Part shown: one piece after another, positions 8,366 through 18,881 of the stretch | Numbering within the stretch: position 1 is the stretch's first letter | How the letters are laid out: each line of letters begins with the position of its first letter | Assembly: GCA_028713045.1 (NCBI GenBank) | Contig: JAQTOY010000006.1 | Location: 1-33,415, forward strand | From: Candidatus Nanoarchaeia archaeon | GTDB lineage: Archaea > Nanobdellota > Nanobdellia > Pacearchaeales > GW2011-AR1 | DNA: 33,415 bases | Reading direction: 5' to 3' | Position numbers and translations under genes: made by a program | The notes under the pieces: generated by a model | Told to the model about the DNA's origin: nothing | Database searches by the model: none | What the model saw: only the letters and a program-made list of their open reading frames with translations

Positions 8366-9754
8366 TCAGCTTAGCTTTCCCTCTAGCAATCTTTTGATTG
8401 TCTGAAAATCTGCCCGCTTATTTGTCTTTTGCATGACCTGCCCTATCAAAAAATTAATAGCTTTCTGCTCTCCTTGCCGGTAATCATCAACTGATTTTTT
8501 ATTATGATTTATTACTTCATCCACGATTTTTTCAATCTCTGATTCATCGGTAATCATTTGAGATTCTTCTGCCTCTTGTTTTGGAGAAAAAGATTTTGGG
8601 ATGAATTTTCTTAAGATATCCTTTGCTTTTAATGGAGTTATCTTATTTTTCTGCAAAAGATCCAATAATTCAATAAAATGCTCAGGATTCATATCTACCT
8701 GGTCTGTTGTCAGTTTGTTATGATTCAGAACACCTAGCCATTCAACTGTAATCCAGGGCAATGCAATATCCTGCGTTATTTTTTCAGCAACTTTTTCAAA
8801 CAATTCAACTATCTCAAGATTTCTTGTAAGTATTTCAGCTTCTTTTTTGTTTATTTTGTATTTCTTGATTAATTTATCCAGTTTTTCCATTGGGGATTCT
8901 GGAATCCTCTCTTTTATTTCTTGAACTCTCTGCTTAGTTATCTTTATTGCAGGAAAATCTGGATCCGGAATAAACCTGTAATCTTCCTGTTCCTCCTTGC
9001 TCCTCATCAATTCTGTTTTTCCGGTTTCAGAATTCCATCTTCTAGTCTCTTTTCTCTGAGGTTTTTCTGTTTCATGCCTCTTAATTTCAGAATCAATTGC
9101 TTTGACTATCTCAGTTATTGAATTTACATTTTTTATTTCAGCCCTTACTGAGATTCCATGAATATTAACATTAACATCGGCTTTTATTCCCGCATCTTTG
9201 TTTAAAACCCTTACATAAGAAAGTGTTAAAACCAGCTGCCTAAGCCAATTTTCAACCTCTTCTGATGATTTAAAGTCCGGTTCTGTAACTATTTCAACTA
9301 GAGGCGCTCCTGCCCGATTATAATCTACCTGTCCTGTTTCTGGATTCCAGGCTGCAGGATCTTCTTCAAGATGAACTTCGGTTATTCTAATTCCTAGGAA
9401 TTTTCCTTTTTCAGCAACTGGAATAGAATAAGCTCCTGAAATGGTTTTTTGATATCCATGAGGCATATCTGGCCAAGAATAATGTTTTCTCTGAAAAATC
9501 AAGGGTTTGTTATTTTCAATCAGATTTGGCTTGCAGTTTAGCATCATTCCTATCTCCAATATTTTATTTATCGCAGAAGAATTTGGAAGCATAGGTTTTG
9601 AGCCCGGCTGACCCGTGCAAATAGGGCAGATGTTTGTGTTAGGTTTTATAACCTTCATATCATGAAAGTTTTTACAATTGCAAAAAAGCTTTTCTTTTGT
9701 ATCAATATACCCGTGAATTTCCAGGCCTATCATAGGAGAGTTTTGTTTGGGCAT
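8366..9754 (-). CDS. gatB: Aspartyl/glutamyl-tRNA amidotransferase subunit B
   Basis: GLEIHGYIDTKEKLFCNC...NTNICPICTGQPGSKP...FQRKHYSWPDMPHGYQKT...LEEDPAAWNPETGQVDYNRAGAPLVEIVTEPD. Confidence 0.95.
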   Translation of the reverse strand: MPKQNSPMIGLEIHGYIDTKEKLFCNCKNFHDMKVIKPNTNICPICTGQPGSKPMLPNSSAINKILEIGMMLNCKPNLIENNKPLIFQRKHYSWPDMPHGYQKTISGAYSIPVAEKGKFLGIRITEVHLEEDPAAWNPETGQVDYNRAGAPLVEIVTEPDFKSSEEVENWLRQLVLTLSYVRVLNKDAGIKADVNVNIHGISVRAEIKNVNSITEIVKAIDSEIKRHETEKPQRKETRRWNSETGKTELMRSKEEQEDYRFIPDPDFPAIKITKQRVQEIKERIPESPMEKLDKLIKKYKINKKEAEILTRNLEIVELFEKVAEKITQDIALPWITVEWLGVLNHNKLTTDQVDMNPEHFIELLDLLQKNKITPLKAKDILRKFIPKSFSPKQEAEESQMITDESEIEKIVDEVINHNKKSVDDYRQGEQKAINFLIGQVMQKTNKRADFQTIKRLLEGKLS

Positions 9755-9795
9755 ATATAATTGACAATGAGCAGATTTAATAAGGTTTTGGAAAT

Positions 9796-10218
9796 TTAAA
9801 CCTCATCCTGCATCTTTTTCAGTTTTTCTAAATTTTGAATTAAATATTGTTCAACATAAACGGGAAAATGCGGGATTGAACAATCAGAGCAATCCCATAC
9901 TCTTCCAGAAGCAGAATGCAGATACGGATAATGCCACTTTCCTAAGGGATGATTTATTCTGCAACCTCCCTCATCTTTTTTAGAATCAAATTCCGGACAA
10001 GCGCATAAAAAACAATTAAAATCTAAAACATCAGAAACGCAGGGTTTTCCGGTTTTGTAATAAGGACATTCATCCGGATGATTTTGACTTCTTCTATCAA
10101 AACTTGTTTCTTCTATTATCCTAGGAATATTTTCTCCCATTATATCAATTCCAATGGTTTTTAATTCCTGTAAAATTTTTCTTATATGATAAGATTCAAA
10201 GTTTTCAAGAGGATTCAT
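9796..10218 (-). CDS. Cysteine-rich small-domain protein (PF04071-like)
   Basis: CPYYKTGKPCVSDVLDFNCFLCACPEFDSKKDEGGCRIN...GRVWDCSDCSIPHFP. Confidence 0.7.
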   Translation of the reverse strand: MNPLENFESYHIRKILQELKTIGIDIMGENIPRIIEETSFDRRSQNHPDECPYYKTGKPCVSDVLDFNCFLCACPEFDSKKDEGGCRINHPLGKWHYPYLHSASGRVWDCSDCSIPHFPVYVEQYLIQNLEKLKKMQDEV

Positions 10219-10513
10219 GGTTTTTTATGCTCATTATATTTTATTAATTAGGAAATTTAATTATTATAAACATTATCAATCTTAAATCTAAAATTAGGTT
10301 AAATAGATAAATTATTATGTTTTAATGACACCAACAACTAACCTTACTTTTAACTCCAATAGCATAACTTGCATCACATTAAGAATATTTATATTTTAAT
10401 ATGAAAAATTTTTGTTTATTCATCAAGTTCAAGTAATCAAAAATTTAATATTTTGTATTCTAATAATCTTTAAATAATTAAATTATTTAAAACACTTACT
10501 AAAGAGGTTAAAA

Positions 10514-11008
10514 ATGCCAGTCAAAAAAAGAGGAACAAAAAAATCTGCTAGAGAAGATGAATCTATTTTAAATGAAACCCCTATTTCTGAGAAAGTTGTT
10601 TATGATATTGAAAACAAACCAGAGTTAAAAGAAACGCCAGTTGTTCCTATCAATCAGCCTGAACAATCCATATTAAAAGAAAGTCCGGTTATGGAAACTT
10701 CTGAGAAAAAACCAATAAGAAAAGAGGTCAGGGTTCTGGTAATACTTGTCATAATACTTCTGATTATTGACTGTCTTTCTCTATATCTTTACTACAAACC
10801 AGATTTATCCGATATTTTTAAATTTAGAAGCGGAGGGACTATTGGCAGCCCAAATAGTTCAAATAAATGCCAAGACGGAACTGCTTATGATAATTGTTCA
10901 AAAGACAAACCCCTTTATTGCTATAACGGAGAATTGATTAAGAAAGCAGCAACCTGCGGTTGTCCATCAGGATACAAGGTTGATTTCCAGGACTGCAAAA
11001 AGGTTTAG
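10514..11008 (+). CDS. Single-TM protein with repeated LxExP(I/V) N-terminal motifs and Cys-rich C-terminal domain
   Basis: SD-like GAGGTT upstream; ILNETPI/ELKETPV/ILKESPV; TM VLVILVIILLIIDCLSLYLYY; six clustered Cys. Confidence 0.6.
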   Translation: MPVKKRGTKKSAREDESILNETPISEKVVYDIENKPELKETPVVPINQPEQSILKESPVMETSEKKPIRKEVRVLVILVIILLIIDCLSLYLYYKPDLSDIFKFRSGGTIGSPNSSNKCQDGTAYDNCSKDKPLYCYNGELIKKAATCGCPSGYKVDFQDCKKV

Positions 11009-11071
11009 AAATTTTCAGTTTTATTTAATTGAATCAACAGATTTTTATATACAATCTAACTTCTTTGATTC

Positions 11072-12376
11072 ATGAAAAAACCATTTAAAAAACCCGAGGC
11101 AGGAGACAAAATTGAAGTAATTCTTAATAATAGAACTGAAAAAGGAATTTTTCTTGAATCGCATGATGCTGGAATCCTGCTTCTTAAACTTGAAAATGGA
11201 TACAATATTGGCTTAAAAAAAGAAGACATTAAAGAAATTAAAATAATTGAGTCTAAGAAATCTGATAATAAAAACGAAACTGAAGAAAAATTCGAGCTAT
11301 CCCACAAAAAACCTCTGATTGACTTTATAATAACCGGAGGGACAATTTCCTCAAAGCTCGATCCTTCCACTGGCGGGGTAAAAGATTTAACAAATCCAAA
11401 AGAATTTTTTTCTGTTTATCCTGAAATCTTTAATATAGCAGATGTAAGAATCCAAAGTCCATTTATGAAATGGAGTGAGAACATGGATTCTAATGACTGG
11501 ATAAGAATTGCAAAGATTGTTGAAAAATCTTTGAACGATGAAAATGTAAAAGGGGTGATAATTTCACACGGTACTGATACTCTTCATTATACTTCTTCTG
11601 CACTTTCATTCATGCTTGGAAAATTGAACAAACCTGTTGTCCTGACTTACTCGCAAAGAAGTTCTGACAGAGGAAGTGCAGATTCAAGGATGAATTTAAT
11701 ATGTTCTGCTTATGCCGCTCTTTCAGAAATCGCAGAGGTTATATTGGTCGGGCATGCTAATATGAATGATGAATATTGTTATGCATTAAGGGGAACCAAA
11801 GTAAGAAAAATGCACACTTCAAGAAGAGACACCTTCAGACCAATCAATTGCAAACCTGTTGCAAAAATTTTTCCAAATGGAAAAATAGAGTTCATTTCAG
11901 AGTATAATAAAAAATCCCCAAGTTTTTTTAAAGTAAAATCAGATGCTGTTTTTGATGAAAAAACTGCTTTAATCAAATTTTATCCTGGACAAAGTCCAGA
12001 TATCCTAGATTATTATCTTAAGAATAAATACAAGGGATTAATAATTGAATTTGTTGGCATTGGGCAGGTTGCAAACCAAGGAAAAAACAACTGGATTCCT
12101 AAATTAAAGGAAGCCATTGAAAGCGGAATGTTAATTTATGCTGCTCCCCAGACATTGTATGGAAGACTAGACCCTTATGTCTATGAATCTGCAAGGAGAA
12201 TTTTGGAAACCGGAGTTGTTTATTTAGAGGACATTCTGCCTGAAACCGCGCTTGTGAAACTCGGATGGGTTTTAGGGCATAAAGAATGGAGGGGCAGTGT
12301 TGCAACAAAAATGAAAATGCTAGAGAATTTTGCAGGTGAGTTCAACAAAAAATTAGGGAAGGAATTCTTAGATTGA
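11072..12376 (+). CDS. gatD: Glutamyl-tRNA(Gln) amidotransferase subunit D
   Basis: Asparaginase-like IITGGTISSKLDPSTGGVKDL, ISHGTDTLHYTSSALSFML, N-terminal GatD domain. Confidence 0.95.
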   Translation: MKKPFKKPEAGDKIEVILNNRTEKGIFLESHDAGILLLKLENGYNIGLKKEDIKEIKIIESKKSDNKNETEEKFELSHKKPLIDFIITGGTISSKLDPSTGGVKDLTNPKEFFSVYPEIFNIADVRIQSPFMKWSENMDSNDWIRIAKIVEKSLNDENVKGVIISHGTDTLHYTSSALSFMLGKLNKPVVLTYSQRSSDRGSADSRMNLICSAYAALSEIAEVILVGHANMNDEYCYALRGTKVRKMHTSRRDTFRPINCKPVAKIFPNGKIEFISEYNKKSPSFFKVKSDAVFDEKTALIKFYPGQSPDILDYYLKNKYKGLIIEFVGIGQVANQGKNNWIPKLKEAIESGMLIYAAPQTLYGRLDPYVYESARRILETGVVYLEDILPETALVKLGWVLGHKEWRGSVATKMKMLENFAGEFNKKLGKEFLD

Positions 12377-12438
12377 AGATGTAACTTTGTAGTGGTTATA
12401 AAAGAAAGGTTTAAAAACCAAATCTAATAAATTTTATT

Positions 12439-13335
12439 ATGAATTTAGAAATAAGAGTTACTAGTGAAAAGAAAGGTTCTAACCCTGGAGGATGTTGCCA
12501 AATCCAAGAATATCCGCATTCAAGTCCTTGGACAGCTTATTTAAAACATTGCAATTCTTCTTCTATTAAGCAAGAAACTACCACTTTTAGATATGTTCAT
12601 CAACCATTTTATGAGGCAATTACCTGTCAGATACTTACTGAGTTGGGCCTGCATATCCCTGAATTTTTTGTATTATTAAATAAAAAAGCCAAAACAGAAT
12701 CCGATGGCAGATTTTATTCTGATAAGACTAGAGAAATAAATTTTTCATCTGAAAGAGATGTTAAATGCGAAATAAAATCCGGGATGCCTTATTATTTTGT
12801 TACTCGATTTATTGAAAGGCCAAAAACAGAGGATGTTTCTGCTGCTGAAGAAATAATTGGAAGAGAATCGATATATCTTAATCTATTACAAGTTTCAGAT
12901 ATTAAAGGAAAAAAACAAAATTATGTTATAACAGAAGAAATTTTTGAAGATGATTCAGAAATAAATACTAGACCTGTTGTTTTTTATCTTGATTTAGGAT
13001 GTAATTTTGTTAATGCAGTTAATGGGTCATTACAATTTCATGGCAGCCATTTTAAACCATTACAAAAGAAGGACCTTAAAAAAGCGCTTAGGAATTTAGA
13101 AAAACATTCGATTGTTGATATGAAAGGTTCTAGGGCGATATCTTTAACAGAACTTGTTGAATCTCCAAGGTTTATGGAAATTCCAGTCTTAAATCCAAGA
13201 TGCAGAGTAAGATTAGATAGATTTTTATCGGAATATGAAATTGAAGAGATAATTGCAAGACTAGCTTCGGGAGTTCAAACTCAATTACATAAACTAAGAG
13301 ATTCACCCTACATCCGAGCTAATCGTAATCACTAA
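12439..13335 (+). CDS. Hypothetical protein between gatD and gatE; faint HipA/kinase-like features
   Basis: PFYEAITCQILTELGLHIPEFFVLL and VVFYLDLGCNFVNAVNGS; family uncertain. Confidence 0.5.
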   Translation: MNLEIRVTSEKKGSNPGGCCQIQEYPHSSPWTAYLKHCNSSSIKQETTTFRYVHQPFYEAITCQILTELGLHIPEFFVLLNKKAKTESDGRFYSDKTREINFSSERDVKCEIKSGMPYYFVTRFIERPKTEDVSAAEEIIGRESIYLNLLQVSDIKGKKQNYVITEEIFEDDSEINTRPVVFYLDLGCNFVNAVNGSLQFHGSHFKPLQKKDLKKALRNLEKHSIVDMKGSRAISLTELVESPRFMEIPVLNPRCRVRLDRFLSEYEIEEIIARLASGVQTQLHKLRDSPYIRANRNH

Positions 13336-13369
13336 TTTTATTAACCTATTTTCTTTGCTATATTTTAAT

Positions 13370-14806
13370 ATGAATGAAATCAAATCAGGCTTGGAAATCC
13401 ATCAACAATTGGATACTAGTAAATTATTTTGCGAATGCCCTTCTATTCTTAGAAATGACGAACCTAATCTAGTTGTGAAAAGAAAGCTTCATGCTGTAAA
13501 AGGTGAGAGCGGAGAGATTGACATTGCTGCAAAGCATGAGGCTGAAAAAGACAAAGAATTTCTTTACTATGGCTATGACACTACCTGTTTAGTTGAATTA
13601 GATGAAGAACCCCCTCATCTAATTAATCAAGAAGCATTAAAAATTGCATTGCATATTGCCTTGCTCTTAAATTGTGAAATACTGCCGGTTAGCCAAATAA
13701 TGCGAAAAACAGTTATTGATGGGAGCAATACTTCTGGATTCCAAAGAACCGTATTGATTGCAAGAAATGGATTTGTTGAAACAAGCTATGGAAAAGTCAG
13801 AATAAAAACCTTATTTTTAGAGGAAGATGCTTGTCGTCCCGGAACAGCAAACTCTAATGAAGATAATCCAAATCAAAAAATCTGGAAACTTGACAGATTA
13901 GGAATACCTTTGGTCGAGATTGCAACTGAACCAGATATAAAATCAGCTGAACAATGCAAAGAAGTTGCATTGCATATTGGAGATGTTTTAAGAAGTTGCA
14001 AAGTAAAAAGAGGCATTGGAACAATAAGGCAAGATGTAAATGTCTCAATACCTGGACATCCCAGAGTTGAAATAAAAGGCTTTCAAGAAATGAAAATGTT
14101 TATTCCAGTAATTGAAAATGAAATAAAAAGGCAGGAAGAAACTCTTAAATCCAAACAAGAATTGAAAGGTGAAGTAAGAAATGCTCATGAAGATGGAACA
14201 ACTAGTTTTCTCCGTCCGATGCCTGGAAGCGCAAGAATGTATCCTGAAACTGATTTGCCATTACTATATATTTCAAGGGATATAATCAACGAAGCTAAAA
14301 AAACTCTTCCAAAATTAAGGGAAGAAATAAGAGAGGAATTAAAACATAAAGGACTTTCCGAGGAAATGATAAGATTATTGGTCTCTGAAAACAAGGTTGA
14401 AGAATTCCTGTCATTATTTAAAATAATTGATGATGCAAATCTTATCGCTAAAACAATGGTTTTAATTCCAAGGGATATTGCTTCTCATGAAAATATTTCA
14501 AACATAGATAATATTTTGACTTTGGATATTATTGAAAGCATACTTCATGCAATTGTTTCTGAGAAAATAAAAAAAGAAGATATAAAAAATATAATGGAAG
14601 CTGTTGCAAAAGGAAAAAGTTTTGAAGAAGCGATTAAAATAGAAAAAGTTGATTTAGGCGAAGTTGAAGAGGAAATTGCAAAAATAGTGAAAGAAAAGCC
14701 CGGACTTTCTATTGGAGGTTACATGGGCTTGATTATGCAGAAATTCAAGGGAAAAATCAACGGCAAAGATGCAACTGACATCTTGAATAAATTGATTAAA
14801 AAGTGA
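13370..14806 (+). CDS. gatE: Glutamyl-tRNA(Gln) amidotransferase subunit E
   Basis: IKSGLEIHQQLDTSKLFCECPS...VIDGSNTSGFQRTVLIARNG...LEEDACRPG. MNEIKSG (about 13370) is the more likely start than track start 13355. Confidence 0.93.
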   Translation: MNEIKSGLEIHQQLDTSKLFCECPSILRNDEPNLVVKRKLHAVKGESGEIDIAAKHEAEKDKEFLYYGYDTTCLVELDEEPPHLINQEALKIALHIALLLNCEILPVSQIMRKTVIDGSNTSGFQRTVLIARNGFVETSYGKVRIKTLFLEEDACRPGTANSNEDNPNQKIWKLDRLGIPLVEIATEPDIKSAEQCKEVALHIGDVLRSCKVKRGIGTIRQDVNVSIPGHPRVEIKGFQEMKMFIPVIENEIKRQEETLKSKQELKGEVRNAHEDGTTSFLRPMPGSARMYPETDLPLLYISRDIINEAKKTLPKLREEIREELKHKGLSEEMIRLLVSENKVEEFLSLFKIIDDANLIAKTMVLIPRDIASHENISNIDNILTLDIIESILHAIVSEKIKKEDIKNIMEAVAKGKSFEEAIKIEKVDLGEVEEEIAKIVKEKPGLSIGGYMGLIMQKFKGKINGKDATDILNKLIKK

Positions 14807-15096
14807 TTCTTGTTAATAAGATTTGTTAATTGTTAAAAAGATAAGTTATGTTGTGAACTGATTATAAAAATATTCCACGTTTCTTGCTTGCTTTTACATT
14901 TCATAACTTGAATAGAATTACTAAAAAAGTATCTATAAATTTGGATTTAATTAATGTTTATGCAGGACAGGACATGTGGGAGTAAGAGATTAATGAACTT
15001 TCAATGATATACTCTACAATAGAAAAGTCTATATATTTCTTAGTCTTATAAATAACATAAAGTGGCATAGAGAGCAACCTGAAGAGGTGATCTATT

Positions 15097-15264
15097 ATGG
15101 AAAACCACATTTTAAAAGTTCCTGGTGAATGGGAAGAGATTGATATCAGATGTCCAAAATGCGGAAGCAATATGGTATCAGTCCTTACAAATTCTTTTGG
15201 ATACTATGAAGTGTCTGAATGCAAGAAATGTGGATACAAAAATACTGCTGAACTTGTTTCGTGA
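15097..15264 (+). CDS. Small zinc-ribbon protein, 55 aa
   Basis: MENHILKVPGEWEEIDIRCPKCGSNMVSVLTNSFGYYEVSECKKCGYKNTAELVS; two CxxC pairs; SD GAGGTGAT. Below track length cut-off; translated by eye. Confidence 0.75.
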   Translation: MENHILKVPGEWEEIDIRCPKCGSNMVSVLTNSFGYYEVSECKKCGYKNTAELVS

Positions 15265-15274
15265 GAATTCTCAC
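15261..15274. repeat. Perfect 14-bp palindrome GTGAGAATTCTCAC holding the stop codons of both convergent small ORFs
   Basis: TGA at 15262-15264 (+) and 15271-15273 (-). Confidence 0.7.
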
Positions 15275-15420
15275 TGCATACTATAATCAACTTTTTCTGA
15301 ATAATCTGAATTCAAAGAATTTTTATATTCAATTGGTTTCAAAGCCAAATAATTATGCAACTCATAAGAACCTGTGCAAGAATCACAATTTCCTAAACAA
15401 GGGTGGTTAATATATTCCAT
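15271..15420 (-). CDS. Small Cys-containing ORF, 49 aa
   Basis: MEYINHPCLGNCDSCTGSYELHNYLALKPIEYKNSLNSDYSEKVDYSMQ; translated by eye; CxxxCxxC. Confidence 0.45.
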   Translation of the reverse strand: MEYINHPCLGNCDSCTGSYELHNYLALKPIEYKNSLNSDYSEKVDYSMQ

Positions 15421-15463
15421 AGTATTTTTTCTTTCTGAAGTTTCTTTTTAAAGAAAAATCGTT

Positions 15464-17758
15464 TTATCCCAAATATTCTATTGGCTTTTCCAAAGCCGCT
15501 TTCGCTGATTTTAGATAATCTGTTTCAATTTTTCTATATCTGTCAATATCGGATTTTGAAACAGAAGCTCCGACTTTTTTTAGAGCCTCTTCAAAATGCT
15601 TCATTTTAACTTCTTTGTTTTCAATGTCTTCTCTTAATGCAAGCATTGCAGCTTCTCTTACTAAACTTTCAACATCTGCTCCAACATAACCCTCAATCTT
15701 ATTTATTATTTCTTTTTTATTTACATCTTTGGATAGGGGCATATTTTTAGTATGAATATTAAATATTTGTTCAACTCCTTCTTTGCTCGGAGCTCCAACT
15801 AATAAAATTCTGTCAAATCTTCCAGGCCTTAGCAAAGCACTATCAAGCATATCTGGTCTGTTAGTTGCTCCTATTACAATTACATTTGCCAAATCTTCTA
15901 TTCCATCCATCTCAGCAAGCAATTGATTCAAAACCCTTTCAGTAACTTTTGTCCCTTGTTCAATTCCTCTTTTAGAAGCTAAAGAATCCATTTCATCAAA
16001 AAATATAATGCATGGAGAAACCTGCCTTGCTCTTTCAAAAACTTTTCTTACTCCTTCTTCAGATTTTCCGACCCACATCGACAATAATTCGGGCCCTTTT
16101 ACTTGTATGAAATTTGCCTCAGATTCTTTTGCAACTGCTTTTGCCAAAAGTGTCTTTCCAGTTCCAGGAGGCCCGTATAATAAAATTCCCTTTGGAGGCC
16201 TTATGCCCAGTCTAGTAAATGATTCTGGATATTTCAACGGCCATTCAACAGCTTCTTTTAATTCTTGTTTAATACTATCCAAACCGCCGACATCATTCCA
16301 ATTTATATTTGGAGTTTCAACCAGCACTTCTCTCATTGCACTTGGACGAACAACTTTTAGCGCATCTTCAAAATCTTTATGAGTAACTTTCAATTCTTTC
16401 AAAACTTCTTCTGGAATTTCCTCTCCATCTTTTAATTCAATTTTAGGAAGAACTCTTCTTAAGACAATCATTGCAGCCTCTTTTGCAAGTGCATTAATAT
16501 CTGCTCCAACAAAACCATGAGTCACTTGTGACAATGCCTCTAAATTAACATCTTTTGTCAAAGGCATCCCCCTTGTATGAATTTTCAAAATCTGCAATCT
16601 TCCTTTTTTATCAGGAGCTCTTATTTCTAATTCTCTGTCAAATCTTCCAGGTCTTCTCAATGCCTGATCAATTGAATTAGGCCTATTGGTTGCACCAATA
16701 ACAACAACTTTTCCTCTTGCCTGCAATCCATCCATCATTGTCAATAATTGCGAAACAACTCTTCTTTCAACTTCTCCGGTTGCATCTTCTCTTTTTGGAG
16801 CAATTGCATCAAGCTCGTCAATGAAAATAATTGAAGGTGCATTCTTTTCAGCCTCCTCAAATAAGTCTCTTAATTTTTTTTCACTCTCTCCATAAAATTT
16901 GCTCATGCATTCAGGACCATTTAATAGCAAAAAATTAGCTTCAGATTCTGTTGCAACAGCTTTTGCCAAAAGTGTCTTTCCAGTTCCGGGAGGCCCGTGC
17001 AATAACACTCCTTTTGGAGGCTCAATTCCTAATCTTTCAAAAACTTCGGGATGTTTTAAAGGTACTTCAACCATTTCCCTTATTTTCTTAACTTCGTCTG
17101 TCAATCCCCCAATATCTTCATAAGTTACTTGTGGAATTTTTTCTTCTGAAATTTCAACAGATTTGTTGCTTAAAACTAATTCAGTATTTTCAGATATGAA
17201 ACAAGGTTTGTTTGGCATAGTGTTTACAACAACGAATCTTATCTGCTGTATTGAACCTCCAAGATTTCCAAAACCCATTCCACCGAACATTTCATTCAAA
17301 TTTCCAAAAATATCATTCATATCTCCAAATTCATCGCTTAACAAATCTCTTCTTCTTTGCACTCCTCCTAAAACAATAATGTCTCCTTTAACAACTGCCC
17401 TTCCTAATAAACCTGGTTTTAAGTCCCCTTGAACTCTTATTCCTTTTTGAGCAGGTGCAATAATGACTTTTGTAGCTTCTTTTATATCTGCTTTTCCAAT
17501 TGCAACATTCTCAGAAACCCCTGTCCTTGCATTTTTTCTAATTATCCCATCAATCCTTATTATTCCTTCCCCAACATCTGCAGGATAAGATTTATCAGCA
17601 ATTGCAATTGTTTCTCTTCCACCCTTAATAGTGATTATATCTCCTCTTTTGATTCCAAGCTCTTTCATGATTTCTGAATCAATCCTAGCTATTCCTTTAA
17701 ATGCATCATCAACTAATGCTTCTGCAACTCTTAATTTAACTGGTTTTTTTTCATTCAT
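15464..17758 (-). CDS. cdc48: CDC48/VAT-type AAA+ ATPase with two AAA domains
   Basis: Two Walker A ([15 protein letters not shown]), Walker B ([22 protein letters not shown]), N-terminal double-psi-barrel-type domain. Confidence 0.96.
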   Translation of the reverse strand: MNEKKPVKLRVAEALVDDAFKGIARIDSEIMKELGIKRGDIITIKGGRETIAIADKSYPADVGEGIIRIDGIIRKNARTGVSENVAIGKADIKEATKVIIAPAQKGIRVQGDLKPGLLGRAVVKGDIIVLGGVQRRRDLLSDEFGDMNDIFGNLNEMFGGMGFGNLGGSIQQIRFVVVNTMPNKPCFISENTELVLSNKSVEISEEKIPQVTYEDIGGLTDEVKKIREMVEVPLKHPEVFERLGIEPPKGVLLHGPPGTGKTLLAKAVATESEANFLLLNGPECMSKFYGESEKKLRDLFEEAEKNAPSIIFIDELDAIAPKREDATGEVERRVVSQLLTMMDGLQARGKVVVIGATNRPNSIDQALRRPGRFDRELEIRAPDKKGRLQILKIHTRGMPLTKDVNLEALSQVTHGFVGADINALAKEAAMIVLRRVLPKIELKDGEEIPEEVLKELKVTHKDFEDALKVVRPSAMREVLVETPNINWNDVGGLDSIKQELKEAVEWPLKYPESFTRLGIRPPKGILLYGPPGTGKTLLAKAVAKESEANFIQVKGPELLSMWVGKSEEGVRKVFERARQVSPCIIFFDEMDSLASKRGIEQGTKVTERVLNQLLAEMDGIEDLANVIVIGATNRPDMLDSALLRPGRFDRILLVGAPSKEGVEQIFNIHTKNMPLSKDVNKKEIINKIEGYVGADVESLVREAAMLALREDIENKEVKMKHFEEALKKVGASVSKSDIDRYRKIETDYLKSAKAALEKPIEYLG

Positions 17759-17759
17759 T

Positions 17760-18170
17760 TTAATTCAATTCTCCTTTTTTAATATTTGAATTTATTTTAT
17801 TATTAATATTATTTAAATTATTACTAGCATTCCCATTTCCGAAATTAATGCTTATTCTTCCGAATTCTTCAAAGCATAATTTGACCATATCATCCATTAT
17901 TTTTTCCTGTTCTTTCATAAAATTTACAATTTCTTTTGGAATTGAAACCGCATAGCTGTTTCCAACGAATCTCATCTTAACATTAAATTCTTTTTTCTTT
18001 AAATTTATAAAACCTTCATATTCTTGCTCATCTCTTGGATGGATTATTTTTGAATTGCATTTTGGGCAGATCACCGCCCTTAGCACAAATCCATCTTTGT
18101 TGACATTTCCAAGCTCCATCTTAACATTGCATTTCGCGCATAAAATTTTGTTGTCAAAAATATCGGTCAT
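17760..18170 (-). CDS. Zinc-ribbon protein with SpoVT/AbrB-like segment, apparently co-transcribed with cdc48
   Basis: CAKC...CPKC; VKMRFVGNSYAVSIPKEIVNFM; 1-bp gap to the cdc48 start. Confidence 0.6.
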   Translation of the reverse strand: MTDIFDNKILCAKCNVKMELGNVNKDGFVLRAVICPKCNSKIIHPRDEQEYEGFINLKKKEFNVKMRFVGNSYAVSIPKEIVNFMKEQEKIMDDMVKLCFEEFGRISINFGNGNASNNLNNINNKINSNIKKGELN

Positions 18171-18298
18171 GGTGAATTAAAAAATTTTTTAAAATTTGTG
18201 TATTTAAAGTATGAGAATTAAAATTGAAAACGTAAGGATTCGTAATATTTTCAGTTTCTAATCTTTCTAAAATTTTTTGTTTCATATTGGATTTTAAA

Positions 18299-18346
18299 CC
18301 CTGAGGAGCTAGTTTCATACTAAGGTATGTCTTTGCTCTTACAGGG
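18299..18346 (+). ncRNA. Candidate structured RNA: bulged stem CCCTG-AGGAGC/GCTCTTA-CAGGG with inner hairpin CATAC-taag-GTATG
   Basis: Nested complementarity in a non-coding region. Confidence 0.35.
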
Positions 18347-18365
18347 GAAAAGAGGTGTTTGAAGT

Positions 18366-18413
18366 ATAGTGTATATACTTAACGTATATACCATAAAGGT
18401 ATACTATATAAAT
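18366..18413. promoter_or_regulatory. Cluster of palindromic GTATATAC/GTATAC motifs next to a TATA-like element
   Basis: GTATATAC at 18371 and 18384, GTATAC at 18399, then CTATATAAATC. Confidence 0.45.
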
Positions 18414-18557
18414 CTTCCGAATTTTAAATCCAGAATATAATAAAATATATGTTGGATAATATTCTTTTTAAAACAATAATCCTTTAAAAAGTAATTATCA
18501 CTACAAAGTAATGAATATTATAGAAATTATTAAATTAATGAAAGGAGGAATAATAAA

Positions 18558-18800
18558 ATGAAAACCTCTAAATTAGGAGCTTTAGTTCTTTCAACAGCAG
18601 CATTGCTTTCTGGAATTTCTGGATGTGAAGTTTGTGTAGGAATGCGAGGAACTCAACAGGGATGTTATCAAGCAGCCCCGTTCGTTGGATATCAAAGCCC
18701 ATGCTCATCAGGATGCTATATGCCTTCAGATGGATGTGGTTCAATGCTTCCCGCAACACCAACACCAATGCAATCAGCACCAATAACACCTAACAATTAA
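18558..18800 (+). CDS. Small secreted Cys-rich protein, possible lipoprotein
   Basis: SD GGAGG; signal peptide with lipobox-like LSGISGC; seven further Cys/Gly-rich positions. Confidence 0.7.
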   Translation: MKTSKLGALVLSTAALLSGISGCEVCVGMRGTQQGCYQAAPFVGYQSPCSSGCYMPSDGCGSMLPATPTPMQSAPITPNN

Positions 18801-18881
18801 TTTTAAACTAGGTAACAAAATTATTTTTTATTTTAATTTTTAATTATTTTAAAAGAATATAAATTGAAAGGAGGAAAAACA

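Noticed and set aside
16008-17677. Plus-strand ORFs across cdc48
   Set aside because: Antisense to a strongly conserved AAA ATPase; peptides are Ser/Phe-rich shadow translations.
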